A stretch of 64,000 nucleotides of DNA, taken from the NCBI GenBank assembly GCA_037976565.1, contig CP137666.1, positions 51,177,271 to 51,241,270 of the forward strand, given 5' to 3'. The stretch's first letter is position 1. Each line of letters opens with the position of its first letter. The position numbers and the translations under genes were made by a program. This DNA is from Mesocentrotus franciscanus (Eukaryota; Echinodermata; Echinoidea; Camarodonta; Strongylocentrotidae). The notes under the pieces were generated by a model. It was not told the DNA's origin, made no database searches, and worked only from the letters and a program-made list of their open reading frames with translations. Of this stretch, positions 47,644-60,190 are shown piece after piece.

Positions 47644-50600
47644 AAGAATCAATCAGAGAGTAGTATTATTCCCTGAAGTTGTCTTTGCATGAAGTGATAT
47701 TTCAAATGTTTGATCATTGCATGCTCCTGAAACTCAAAGATGTGTTACTGATGTGTATACACTTTATACACTGTATATACATTTTATAAAAGTAGCAGGA
47801 TCTATAGGCATGATAAAACTGTAGAAAATTAATGGATATTAAGAATTTCTTGATATGTACATGTTTGCTTTTGAACATATTAGAATTTCAACATCTTGAG
47901 ATACAAATAATCTAATCATCAAACTGTTTGATAGGGGAGTTTTAAAGAGACGTAAATGCCAGACAGATCCTTTCTGGACTGCAGTTAGTAGTATAATTCC
48001 TTTTTTCAAACCTAAATTCAAAGGGAAGCTTTTAGAGACCAAAGTCAAGCAGAACCTCTTAAATGCTTGTCCTTTTCTTTTTAATAACATCCGAAGGCAG
48101 CCCTTAATCCAGATGTTATTGTTAGGAGAAGATTTTTTTTTTAAATGGGAAGCTTCTGCTAGTTCCATGGTTGTGTGGGTCACTAAAGAATTTCAGAAGT
48201 CAGTGTGGATTAGGATGACAATAAACTTGCTTCTTAGTCCCATTTAATCATGCTTAATCAAGCATACAAACTGAACAACGTTAACAAAAAAAGGGGGGGG
48301 GCTGTAATGGTTAGACAGTCTTTTTTAATTCAATGATCCTTCCTTGGGAGCCTACGCTTGTGACTGATGTGGTAGAGGCTAGTACAGCTGGGTTTTCTCA
48401 CCAAGTCCTGGAGCAGCATCTTGACCAATTAATTCCAAGCTGTGAAACTAATGCATGATAATGACTTTGAACAAAATAATTCATTTTGGTACCAGACCTA
48501 CTTTTTTGTGTCATGTTATTAAAGAGGCTGACGGGTAATTAATGGCATATTAGGTTCCTTGTGTTCTAGCATATGTGTAAAGATTAAAGATAGGAGGCCT
48601 GTAGCATAGGAAGAAAAGAGCTTAAAATGATATAGAAGAGGATCTGAACTGTTACTAGGTAAATTTGTTTATTTTATCAGAATAAGTTGGATTATTGGAG
48701 CTTTCTTGATTGTAAGTAACCAAGTTTATAGAGAGAACAGTCAGTGTAAAATTTGATGAAAAATAGTAGTTGGTCAATCAAAGTTCTACATTATCAATTC
48801 AAGCCAAAATTATTTCAGTTCACTTTTTTAATGAAGGGTATATGTTTACTGTTGTTTTTGTGATGAAAATGGCCATCAGTATTGTGTAGTATAGCTCCAT
48901 TGCTCTTGTGGGCATTTTCTATAGAGTATAGGCCTTCATGCATCTCAATCAGATTGAATCTGTCATTGATTTCATTAATAATTTTGGTTACCCAATTTAT
49001 TTAACCCTCTTTGGATTCTCGTTCAAATTCAACTTTTAATGTGATTTCAGTTTGGCTTTGTTTCCTCTGCATTAAACTGTCAAGCTACCATTGTCCCGTT
49101 TCAATCATCAATCATCGTTATTCATCTGCATTATCATCCCAACAGTATAAGAATTCAATGACTAATGGTTGATAAAGAGAAACCTTACACTTTCTCCGAC
49201 TTCTGTTCTTCGCCCATTTCTATACTCAATAATGAGTCATGGCACATAACACTTCATACTACACCGTCCGCTCCTCCGAACCCATGCTGGGACACGGCTA
49301 CCACAACCTTCAACACCAAACGAAATGAGATAATTCCTCAGAAATAACTTCAACTTGCCGTGGGCTTTTCCACCAAATAGCACTCAATACCCTCCCCTGC
49401 CTCTGAGATACAACATCCTCATACATCTTCTTGGTGACAGTGTCAGGTGCTATCAAGAAAGAAAGAATTGAAGAATGGGAATTATTTGAGAAAACAGTAG
49501 ACAAGGTGCGGTGCACTATGTTGAAATCCACCAGAATTTGAAATTGACTTTGGTTTGACCTCTGAAGAAACCATAAAATGACCTCAGAAGGCAAGCAGCA
49601 TTCCACAGCTTTGGTGCAGACATGTCTTGTGGTTTTTCCAGCATTTACATTATGGATTTAGGGTCATGGAGGCTTTATGCCACCTCCCCCACACACCTCT
49701 TTCTCCTCCTTAGTCCATACTCACTCACAGAGTCACAGTGTTCCTTCGAAGCTGCGTTAAATCTCATGCTAGGGCATAATGAAGAAAAGATGACATTCAC
49801 ATGTCAATGTTGCTTCATCGTCTCATCCCTCTCCTCATCTTCCAGTGATGTGGTCCCTCCCAGTTGACCTCCCATCATTTTACTCCATAATGGGGGGATG
49901 GATGATTCATACTGGAGTCCATGGAGAGTAAATTGTTTTCTTCTAAACCTCAGCTGGGGTTTATACAGTATGCCTGTGTTTTACTCAGGTCACTAGCCAG
50001 AGTAGCCACCATTGTTTACGACTTCTTTCATTCTGGTCGACTTTCATTTTCATATCTACCAACCTCAAGGTGAGGTTTATAAACAGTAAATGGATTTTGA
50101 TTACAACATTTTATAGTGGCTGGTGTTTTGACTATGGCTGTATATAAGTTACAACAATGAAGTAACCTTGCTGTTGAGCTGGCCAGTTTTATAGTTAGCG
50201 ACCATATAACATTTTCAGTGTTTAAAGTTTTCTTGGGAAGCCATCACCCTTACGTAGAATGCCTTCCTCTAGAACCATGACATCATAATAATTTTAAGTG
50301 GTACAGGACAATTTCTGTAGATACACAAACCTTTATCTGTGCATAAAGTGTACATTTACCTTAAACTCTATCAAATGAGAGAGAATGATACATGTAAGGG
50401 CATGGTCTCAACGCTAGCAATTAATGTACACTAAAAAAACACCGCCAGTGCTCTTTCACATTTTAGTTAATAAGCTCCGCCATTGTAATTGTCCTCCAGC
50501 TAATCATTGTAGCTTAGGTAATAGGCAAGGAAAGCTCTCACCAATATTTCCTCTGTCACAATATGAGCTCATTCAGGCTAATTGGAAAACTACTTGCTAA

Positions 50601-52929
50601 CACGGTTACCGTAAACCCTCAAGAACAGCGAGTGACTCATCAAAGATTGTTTGTGTTGATGTATGGCTTTGGGAGAAATTTGCATCTCATTTGCATACAT
50701 GTGTACTGTTATGTCATATTACATAGGATGACAAATCCCCTTTCTTTCTGTATCAAGATATTGGGTTTATGATAATGGGAAGAGTTTGCTACTGTATTGC
50801 AGTTGTTACCAGCATGTATTCAAGTCAACATTATTATCTGAATGTTTCATCTTGGTCGTGTAAAAAAAACATGGTCCTGATGGGCCGTGATGAAGAATTA
50901 ATTACTGATTTAGGCAAAGATGACAATAAAGATATTTTAATACTTATAAGTATAAAATAAATATACAAGCTGCATTTATTTTTTTTCTGTGGTGAAATTC
51001 ATAGACGGTATTGAGTATCTAATAATCTATGGTCATTTTCAGATCTCAAGAAAACAATATATCATGGTAGGTCATAGTCAAGTATGGGCTTAGGGGGCCA
51101 TATATTTTAAATCATTATGTTTCCTTTCGGTTTACTAACTTCAAGCACTTGACTCGAGACCGGCATTCCATGAAACGAACTTGTGTCATGCCATATTAGG
51201 GGTGTCACGTTGATTAGCTTAGCGATTTTATGCGCAGCTCAATCTCTGAGGTACTCACGTCAGCCGTAGAAAGAAGGAGAGCATTAGCTATGTTGGTGAT
51301 GGTGCGTGTGATGCATGACCCGCATCCATTATAAGAGGTTGCTTATTGCCTCGCCAATTCATAATTTGGTGGGGCTCCTCTCTCTCTCTCTTTCTCGATA
51401 TATTTGCTAATCAGGTCCTTTTGTTTGTGTTACTAGCTGCAGCTTCGCTTGATGAATATGAAGCTGGGTAGGAAATGAAATCAATTATGTGTGGAGAAAA
51501 GAGCGCTCTGTTTTTCTTAGCTGTTTATGGTCCAAATACTCTGCTGCTATGGAAATATAGCCTTTTGTCCTTTTGTTGCTGTGTTGACTTTGATGCATTT
51601 TGCAATTAATATGCTATTAAATTGCTTTTGTGAATAATCTTGAATTAATTATAATTGATCCAATTTCCAAGATACATTTGTAATTGCAAAATTTCTCTGT
51701 GCTGTACAAATAAATGTCGGAGACAAAACAAAACATGGCATGCAATGCTTGGTAATTTGAATTGTAGGAATTTCGCAAAAAGTCTGACAAGAATTGCCAA
51801 TTTGGATGTAAACAGCTAGTAATGTAGAGTCTACTGTTTCGTCATAAACATGAAATCAATACTGTACTCTTCTGAAACATATGGATATCTTTTTTGTATT
51901 TTATAAAAGAAAAATGTTTGATGGACAATAATTGTGCTCCTGGCAGCAATAATTAGAAATCCTGTTTTCCTTCTTCTGCACCTGCGCAATTACAGGGTAT
52001 TCTTGAACCTAATGAGAACCGTGATCTTGCAACTACATCATGTTTTTCCCCAGCAAAAAGGGTACGGTAATATTGAAAAGTCCCAGGCATGCATTATTGT
52101 GTAGCCTTGACTCAGAAATGGATTGATTTTTGTTAGTGTTGTAACAGTGCTGTGGGCTGAGCGTTCGTATTTCCATCGACCTGTTCCCGCATGCGGCCAA
52201 CACGTAGCTAGGGGGCAGAGCTTACAATAAAGTGGAGTTACTGTTTCCATTGCTTTTGGAACTTAGAATGCACTTCTTTCTTTCATTTTCTCTCTTTTCT
52301 TCACCTGTCTTGACAGATTTGAAATAAGTGTGCTTCAAAAATACCATATTTGAAAGCATTGCTGATTCACTTGTCAAATGTGGGAACAACCCTTAGAAGA
52401 CATGGTTCTAATCATATGGATTCATATAGCAAAACACATTGGTCTGCTAGATTTTAGACATAAAGCATCTTGGAAACCCAATTGCCGGTAAATTTAATGT
52501 AATTGTCTAAAAATTTATGATATTAAAAGAAAGAAGTCATAACTTGAGGCTTGACAAACACCAAGTAAGAGTTAATTTCCTTATAAGTTTGTTGTTGGCC
52601 CATGATCTTGGTGATTTATGCAGCAGTTGAGTATTTCAAATGTGTGGATATTATAAAACGGCTTATAACCTTCCAAATATTCTGAGAAAGTAGTAACCAT
52701 CAGTAGTACTAGTAGGATCATTTCTTGAATGTCTTCACATTTCACTATCTTTTCATAGAACAGGATTTCATCCTTATTGATCACTTTGCATGGGCCTCTC
52801 GTTGCTATGGTCTTCTCTTCTCTTCATAAAGTCTTCTTGTCTCCGGTAATGATTTCTTAGGAGATACCTTGAGTGAGTGACTGAAGCCATGGTCCCATCC
52901 CAAGTAACCTCTTGACTCTCTTCCATTAG
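47644..52929. other. No recognisable gene
   Basis: A G run lies near 48292-48301. Short open frames (47839-48183 minus, 49310-49606 minus) have no recognisable domain. Nothing else is supportable in this 5.3-kb stretch. Confidence 0.45.
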
Positions 52930-53260
52930 ACGATGGAGATAGGTAAGATGTAGTCTCAGGACTCCAGCCCTTTCTTTAATAATATTTATCTTGCGCTCTT
53001 GGTCCTTTTAGGTGATGGAGATGTGTAAGGTGTAGTCTCTTCATTACAGACTTTTTGTTTTGTTACTTGCTGTCTCATGAGATGAAGCTGATAGAGATGA
53101 GTATGTTGTAGTCTCAGGATTGCAGACTCTTTGATGAGCTATTACTAGCTGTGTCATTTCATTTGGGTGATGTAGATAGTTTGGTGTAGTCTCTTGTCTT
53201 CAGCCCTTAGGCTTTTACTTGCTCTCTCATTCCATTAGATGATAGTTTTAGTAAGCTGTA
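52930..53260. repeat. Minisatellite with alternating units of about 82 and 70 bp
   Basis: Diverged units start near 52930, 53012, 53082, 53166 and 53238, each with GATRGAGAT-like sequence then GTAGTCTC. Units 1 and 3 share GTAGTCTCAGGA and CAG; units 2 and 4 share GGTGTAGTCTCTT. The spacings (82, 70, 84, 72) alternate, so the real period is a dimer of about 154 bp. Confidence 0.75.
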
Positions 53261-53672
53261 GCAGTCACATTCTTCCTTTCTTTAGTTTACTAAGAAACCT
53301 GAATGTGCATTCTGGATTATTACGGAGCTGCCAACTAGTACGGATTTCCCGTAATTGGTATGGAAATTAACGCTCATTACGGCAGTACGGAATGTTGTCT
53401 TAAATTACGGATTTAAACAAAACAAAAACAACAAAAATTGTTGTATTTGTTGCTTAAATATGATTTATACTAGCGAGTGCTGTGCAGTATGGGGGCCATC
53501 CAACACTCGCTGAGAAAGACAGAAAAGTAGCAAGTATTCTCTTAATAGAAGCCAATTTTTCATGGACAACTGATGTGTTGTGATGACCTGAAAATCAATA
53601 TAGCATATTATTATCTATATGAGGCTTCCAAGGGGTACAATAAATCAGTGTATTCAATATCTTTAGCGCAGT

Positions 53673-53720
53673 ACCCGGATGACCGACCAATATTGTTTTC
53701 GTATTGCTCAGTCATCCGGG
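53673..53720. repeat. Hairpin, about 20-bp arms, inside the hAT-like element
   Basis: CCCGGATGACCGACCAATAT pairs with GTATTGCTCAGTCATCCGGG at about 17 of 20 positions across an 8-base loop. Confidence 0.75.
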
Positions 53721-53981
53721 AACTTCAACTATTGATATCGATATCATGGCAATATCATACGAAAATTAGCGCAAAATAAGCGCGACACAGTCAGAGGTCC
53801 AATATTACACGCAAGGCAAGGTACGCTTATTTAGCGCTAATTTTTAAACCATGGGTTATGTAAATGAGGGTTTAAACCATGGTTAAATTAAACCTCCTTT
53901 GTGAATTCGGGCCAAAGCCATATTTACGGAGGTAAGTCAAAATGTTGTTATTTCGCTAGTCAGACTAATAGATAATAATAA

Positions 53982-54120
53982 TAATATTGTATGGTTTTTT
54001 GTGTGATACAAGAATATATTGCTCTCGCTAAGACAATATTAGACTCGTCTTTGACTCGTCCAATATTGTCATAGCTCAAGCAATATATTCTTGTATCACA
54101 CTCAAAGCCATCCAATATTA
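53982..54120. repeat. 139-bp fold-back palindrome inside the hAT-like element
   Basis: The left arm starts TAATATTGTATGG and includes GTGTGATACAAGAATATATT. The right arm is its near-perfect reverse complement, ending CCATCCAATATTA. The arms are about 66 bp with almost no loop and meet at AGACTCGTC / GACTCGTC. It could be a separate fold-back element inserted in an AT-rich target. Confidence 0.85.
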
Positions 54121-54290
54121 TATAAATATTTCAGATAATCATGCGCGCATGCGTCAGCGTAGTGTTGGCGTGCTGTTTTTTTAATTCATAGTGCCGCATA
54201 GGAAATTACTGATTTATTCCCCAAATTACTGATTTTGAGCCTTGTGATTACTGATTTTCTGTTCTGGAGGTTGGCAGCTCTGGATTAAGA

Positions 54291-56389
54291 GGCAACAGCT
54301 ATTGATATCAACAATGATTTTGGTACAGCATTAGCTGCATTTACATTGCAAGCATTCCAGTGTTTTGTCAGAAGTTGCTATTAAAAGCAGACTACTCACC
54401 AAATCACACACACACACACAAGTTATCAAACACCTAATGGTTTCTTATGGGTTTTCCTAGAGTTTAAATGGCAGCCAACAAAAACATTATTTAAAAAAAT
54501 GTTTTTTTTTTTGGCTGTGTTAATGGGCCTATTATCTGAAAAAGATTGAGATTAATTGAGAGGGAGAGATAGAGAGAGAGAGAGAGAGAGTACTAGAGAA
54601 TTGCTTGTTTGCATGCTTCATTCAAGGATAACATTTTGCAATAAACTGTTGAAAATGTGACTCTGTTAACAAATTCCATGAAAAGTAAACATTGGGTAAA
54701 AAGTGTAAAATACAGGAGCAGCATGTGGAAACAACTCGAGTGTAAAACAGAAACTATTTTCCAGCTCATTAAAATGATTCAAGGATGAAATAATTGACTT
54801 TGATTGCTACCCTATTACATGAACAAATAGATTGTGCCATGACCTAGTTTACTCTCACATGACAACAAGCAGATGTGGTTAATAACATTTTCTTTGAAAA
54901 TTAAAACTGAGAAATCTGGTGTGGGTATTCTCTCTTTTGGAGAAGCATGTAAACAGTACTAAACACTATTTCTAATGCCATATGCAATTTCATCAGCCAA
55001 AGTTGAAATTGCATGGCAACTAATATTTTGGACTATAAAGAGCTTTTTGTTTTTCTTAAAATTCATAAAATATTCATGAATTCCAAAATTTGATACAATA
55101 GAACAATCTGCTTCAAAATTGCTTCACAGTTTTTTTTTACATAAATATTTTGGGGTGTAAACTGTTAGTGTTAGCATATAAATTACCAATAAGTTTAAAA
55201 ATTTTAAACCGGAGATGAGAAAAGCCTTGGAGCTAGAAGCTTTATTTGCTTGTAAGAAAAATAAAACTATGTAATTTATAAGCTTGCAAACATGTGAAAT
55301 AAGTTGCAGGTTGTTGGTCTGCATAAGACATTTAAGACAAAATGTCTTGAGTGGAGACTATGATTGGCCTGAGGTCATAGGATGTGGGGAGCCAGACATA
55401 CATCATTGGCATAAATATTTCAAAACGATGATGGATTCTAGGATGAATAAAACTAGAAATCACAAGTAACTGAGAGATGACGAGGTTTATAAACCTCCCA
55501 ATGGCACAGTCCAATTCATATCTTGTCTCTTTATGGCAGTGAAAAATAGAGAAATGGAAATGAATTAGATTTGAATAATTGGAGGATGAGTGCAGACAAA
55601 GGATGAAGATTATTGCATTGGTTTTAGGTCCCATGCTGGGATGGGGACTGAGGTTAGAAAATGAATAATGACTGGATGAAAAGCATGCAGACAAAGCAAG
55701 AATATTTTCACAATCTTTTTAAAATCAGAAGGGGATAAAAATTTAGATAGGGGAGATTCATGAAGCTAGATATTGAAAAGCACACACTCATTTTTTAATC
55801 CATCAGTTGTATAATGTAAAACCAAGGGTATGCTGCTGGATAGAGCCTTGCTTTCTGGCTTTTCTGCATAGTTCTTTTCCACTAAAATTACATAAATCTG
55901 AAGCGAGAATATTAAAATATCTTTCTACACCCCCAGATTGGCAGTGTTCCATCTTCACTTGATAAAAGTGTTCCTACCACCAGTATCACCTTTTTATGAA
56001 AGTTTATAGAAATACAGTGTGCATTCTTTTTTGGCTTAACTCCAAAGATAAAAAATGAGGCATGAAAGCCCTGGATTACGGGCAAGCTCTTATTTCACTA
56101 TTGACATTCATGGTCATATATTCTAGTGTTCCCTGTAAACTTTATGATTTGCAGTCATTTTGATCAATCACATGTTAGGAACAGGACAATGTACTATAAT
56201 GTTCCCGGATCTAATTTTGGTTGGATAGTGTCAAGTTTACGATTGGAAATTGTAAGTGGGTGGTCAATAGTTCAGGTTCATATTTGTGTTTTGTGACTGT
56301 CAAGTGATACTTCAGAAAGAAGATGCGATTAGGACCATCGCCTAATGAAACTCCCTGGTGCTGACCTTCTCTGTACCTCTTATCCTTAG
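54291..56389. other. No recognisable gene; short CA and GA repeats
   Basis: CA units near 54404-54421 and GA units at 54566-54592. The 120-codon minus frame at 55332-55694 is not recognisable. Confidence 0.45.
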
Positions 56390-56503
56390 GATGGTCCATT
56401 TCGTAAACATCTCAAGTTGGTTGATGTGATGGACCCTGGTGCCATGGATGTGGATTGTGAGTGGGATGATGCTGATGATGATGATATAGAGATGGGTTAT
56501 TAG
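56390..56503 (+). CDS. Candidate terminal coding exon with acidic tail
   Basis: A pyrimidine-rich tract ending ACCTCTTATCCTTAG precedes 38 codons in phase 0, reading DGPFRKHLKLVDVM and ending DDDDIEMGY before TAG at 56501. The frame has a stop immediately before the acceptor, so an exon boundary there is required. A canonical AATAAA lies at 56724-56729, at a usual distance for a 3' untranslated region. The polyaspartate part comes from a short GAT run. Alternatively the exon ends at the GTGAGT donor at 56457. No family is recognised, and the upstream exon was not found. Confidence 0.3.
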   Translation, partial: DGPFRKHLKLVDVMDPGAMDVDCEWDDADDDDIEMGY

Positions 56504-56539
56504 GCCAAGATGAAGAAAGATTAGTATGGACTAATGGAG

Positions 56540-56785
56540 GAGAGGGGAGCGGGGAGGCGAGGGGGAGTATGGAAATAGAGACGGAGGGAGAGAGAGAGAA
56601 AAGGTAGTGATATTAATTTTTATATAAGAGTGGGATATAAAGAGAGGAAGAGAAGAAGAGTATCAAAAATCAGGAGAGAATGGAGTAGGAGGAGGGATGA
56701 TTGGGATAGAGAGAGAAAGTGGCAATAAAGGCAGAAAGAGAACTGAGAGACCAGAGAGTGAAAGTGAGAGGAAAGTATATTGATT
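56540..56785. repeat. GA-rich purine tract
   Basis: AGAGAG, GGGAG and GAAAG units with little other sequence. It includes the possible poly(A) signal at 56724. Confidence 0.8.
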
Positions 56786-56821
56786 AAAGGGAATGAAAAC
56801 TAAGAGAGTCACTGAGATATA

Positions 56822-57286
56822 CCCGCTGTCCACACACAACACTTTCCGTGATTAGGCGTGATTAGTTATACTGTTTCGCGATAGTTATACCGTTTCGCGA
56901 TAGTTATATGATGAAATTGTGTGTGGACACACACTAACGATATCGATAACGAAACGTCGTATAGAAACGCAGGTTTGGGCATTGTTCGAACTAGAACTCA
57001 ATAACTAATCACGCCTAATCACGCTTAATCACAGAAATTTTGTGTGTGGACGGAACTAGTCTAACTGGGCGGGGCTTAACGTCGGATCGCAAGGAGACCT
57101 GACCTCTCATTTCCGCTTCCATTTCATGACCGCAGTAGCAAACTGCGCACCTATACGACATTTCGCTGTAGAGTTTTGGGATTACTTTCTTGTGTGTGTG
57201 GACACCCTGGAATTTATACGATGATTCTTTATACGACGTATCGTTATAGAGTTTCGGGATAAATTGTTTTGTGTGTGGACACGCTG
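56822..57286. mobile_element. GTCCACACACAA-ended MITE, copy 1
   Basis: The left end is CCGCTGTCCACACACAA and the reverse-complemented right end CAGCGTGTCCACACACAA. The flanks could be an ATA duplication, but this is not shared by copy 2. Inside are two 19-bp tandem units AGTTATACYGTTTCGCGAT and a long segment almost identical to copy 2 (ACTGGGCGGGGCTTAACGTC, CATGACCGCAGTAGCAAACT). No protein is encoded. The superfamily is uncertain. Confidence 0.8.
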
Positions 57287-57289
57287 ATA

Positions 57290-57877
57290 GATGGAGAGAG
57301 GAAATTTATGAGCACTAATTGGTCCAGGTAAGCCCAAACACGAGATGATAAAGTATGTATTCAGAGAAATAGGAATTTCATGGGAAACTGATAAGAGATG
57401 GTTAATTCTGCACCAGAATGGCTTGAAGGTTGATTTCATGGAAAGCGAGGATGAACCTCATAAATATCCATCCCTAATCATGGATTTATAAAGTCCTGTT
57501 CAGCATGCATATCCATTTTCCATGGACTGATAATGCGAACTTATAAGAATACCCAAATTAAAGATATGCTGTGATGAAGGCATTGCACACTATACTTAGT
57601 AGCAAAGAGCTTGCCATGTATTTTAACCTGAAGTTTTTAACTTTCTATCAGTACGTGCACATCCCACCAAGAATCCAAAACAAAATCGAAGTGAGATAAA
57701 TCGACGTCTCAGTTACCCCCAATTTGTCTCTTCAAATCTAGTTGATGATCAACCTTATATGCACACTCACTCCATCTCTTGATGTCTGACCAAAGAGCTG
57801 TAGTTGTGGCTAATGATTGCCTTTTTAGAAGATTTGGTTTCCTTGCCCAGAGAAGCTCCCCATCTCGTCTCCTCTCG
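57290..57877. other. No recognisable gene
   Basis: Nothing identifiable between the MITE and the promoter-like start at 57878. Confidence 0.5.
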
Positions 57878-57890
57878 TTACGTCAGCAAG
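57878..57890 (+). promoter_or_regulatory. CRE-like site directly upstream of an ATG
   Basis: TTACGTCA (57878-57885) is a near-consensus CRE. It runs into CAAGATGGCTGC, which resembles a YY1 site of the kind found at the start of housekeeping genes. The region before it is C/T-rich. Confidence 0.3.
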
Positions 57891-57962
57891 ATGGCTGCGG
57901 TTTGGCCTTTCAAATTTCTCAAGTGTTCCTTCGGCTTTCACATGATGATAAATGATGAATGA
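57891..57962 (+). CDS. Candidate start codon and short N-terminal frame
   Basis: ATG in the context CAAGATGGCTGCG (purine at -3, G at +4) opens a 23-residue frame starting MAAVWPFKFLK before TGA. If real, either a weak splice donor inside it (for example AA|GTGTTC) ends exon one, or this is a small upstream frame. The case rests on the CRE/YY1-like context, since the peptide matches nothing I know. Confidence 0.22.
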   Translation: MAAVWPFKFLKCSFGFHMMINDE

Positions 57963-59157
57963 TACGCAATATTATTGGAAGCAAACCTAGTGAGTGTCTA
58001 ATGGGTATACTGACCTGCTCGCATGGCTCCAATGGTGGCCATCTTCACACTCTTACTTGCTGGAGGCTTCAATTGGTCTTTCACATTTTCCTTCTAGTTT
58101 TGGAATTCATAAACCCATTCTATGAGATCTTGACAAACTTTAATGCAAAGTCCTTTGATGACCACATGCTTTCTTCTCCCTTACAGAAACTTCCTGAGAA
58201 AAAAAAAGGTATGCCTAGTCAGTAGTCAATATGCATTTTAGCTTCATAGTGTCTCACATAATATTTTATTCACATGATTATTGTTTCCATCCTTGCATGC
58301 ACTCCATCAGCATTGCATTTAACCAAAGGGAATATTTTCGGATGCACATCAGGGGAGTGTCTGGTCGAGAAATGTTGATCTGTATTCAGGCCCACTCGTT
58401 TCCCTGGGTAACGGTGCTCCTGCATCATCAACATCCTCCTACCCATTCTTTCTTTTCTTTTGGTGGTCTGGGGCTGCTGTTTGCTGGAGAGGATGACGAT
58501 GAGTGAGTTGGGAGGATGGAGGATGGAAGAGAAGCAGTTTATAATTTTATGCACACACAAGCTCTTTCCAAGCATGTTGTTTGTCAGGTCTGCTCATATA
58601 TAGATGTTGTGCAGTGCAAAAAATATATGTGGGAGCCGTGAGCGATTTTGATCTGGAAAGTTTCAAAGGAGCTCTCATATACTACTATTACGGAAGAGCT
58701 CTTGTAAAAGAATAAAGAAATATATTATTTATTAATCATTGTGAGAAAAATCACACTTGTACAACACCAAATCCCCAAAGAGTTCTCATGAACAGAAAAG
58801 TATGTTTTTTTAAACATTGATATCATGTGTTTACGCCTGATGATGCATTTCAATAACTCGATTCAAAGATAGGACTACAATCGCATAGTTCTAGGGACCT
58901 GTGAGCCTGCGGAACAAGTTACATGTAATCAGAGCTCATCTCATGTGATGAGGAGATACATCCTAATCAAAAATATCTTCATAAACTTGACGGGAGCACA
59001 TATTGATTGATGAGAAGCTCATGATGACTTTTATCTCCCATTTCTCTTCATTCACAACTTGTGATGGCCCATGAGAGTATATTCACAGAGATGATCAGGG
59101 GCACCCATTCCAGTTAGAGGGTATAGAAAACATTAAGCGCAAATGCACTGTAAAATA
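57963..59157. other. No recognisable gene
   Basis: A frame running to 58225 includes a lysine-rich piece bounded by AG and GT at 58187-58208, but this is not convincing as an exon. Nothing else is supportable. Confidence 0.4.
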
Positions 59158-59235
59158 TCATCTGTTTGAAACCAGAGGGTGTAAACTCAAGTACATAAAC
59201 ACAGAGTTAACGCAATTCTGGCTCTCAACAGACAA
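59158..59235. repeat. 75-bp hairpin repeat, copy 11
   Basis: The left arm is ATCTGTTTGAAACCAGAGGG. The right arm is GAGTTAACGCAATTCTGGCT then CTCAACAGACAAT. Both outer extensions are kept. Confidence 0.8.
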
Positions 59236-60190
59236 TAAATGAATGAATGTTGGCATTTGTTCTTTCTGTCTGCATTTGGACATCAATCTGCAAACTTAAA
59301 TAAGAATTATGGAAACTCCTCATCATTTATGAGCTTTTGACTACTGTGTTCAGTCCACTTGCCAAAAGCAAATTATTTTATCCACAACTTGACACAAAAT
59401 GAATGTGTAGAATTTGTCATTTAATTGCTTCATTTAGGATTTGTTGAAGTTGAGTTAGTGTTCAGATAACCGAATAAGAAACTAAATTCCCCTGCAGGGC
59501 AAAGGAAGATAAGTTATCTGAAGCTTCTTCCTTTGACAAAGTTAATCATCTCAAATGTGCTGTGTAATGAGATACTACTAATTCAGTTAAATCCGTTGCT
59601 GGGACTAAGACGTTTAACAAAAGGAAAACTTACACATCTTGATCTTAGACCTTCTTTTAGTAAACTTGACTTTAGACTAAGCTTAAATCTTAGTAGAATA
59701 TGTGCGTTAGAGTTTTACTTTCTTTTCTCTATTTGAATGTAGGTCTACTTATTCTAGTTGTAGATGAGATATAATTAGCCAATGGAAGCTACCTTCATAT
59801 AAACCATGCGTTGACAAAATAGGATCTCTAGAGGGCCTCAATCTTTTCATCGTCCCTTCTTATCAACATCCCGCTCCCACCTGGGACCATTACCCTTCTC
59901 CCATCATCCATTCTGCATCTATCTTGAAGATGCTCTTTCCAAGAACGAGATGAGGAAGGCATTGAGAGAGAAAGCCAGTGAATGAGACTCGGTCTTGATC
60001 AATAATTCATCATCATATTGCAGGAGCCTGGCTCCATATGGGATACGCATCATAACACTGGCAGGTCAGCCGGTTAGTTATATCACTCACCTCCTCATAT
60101 CATTCTCAATACTTGAGCTAATTTTTCACTGCCAAAAACAAATTTGCATGGTAGAATATTTTGATTATAATTCAGTGGTCACCTAAGTGA
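59236..60190. other. No recognisable gene
   Basis: Nothing identifiable. Confidence 0.5.

Larger units (their letters stand above)
53323..54282. mobile_element. hAT-like non-autonomous element, 960 bp
   Basis: The left end is CGGAGCTGCCAAC and the reverse-complemented right end CAGAGCTGCCAAC, the CAGRGSTGCCAA style common in hAT elements. Flanking octamers GATTATTA (53315-53322) and GATTAAGA (54283-54290) match at six of eight positions, consistent with an aged 8-bp duplication. Both subterminal regions repeat ATTACGGATTT- or ATTACTGATTT-like words. No transposase frame is recognisable; the 68-codon frame at 53573-53779 is of unknown meaning. Confidence 0.72.

Noticed and set aside
58187..58208. 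22-bp lysine-rich piece between AG and GT
   Set aside because: The donor is weak, the length is not a multiple of three, and an A run alone explains the lysines.
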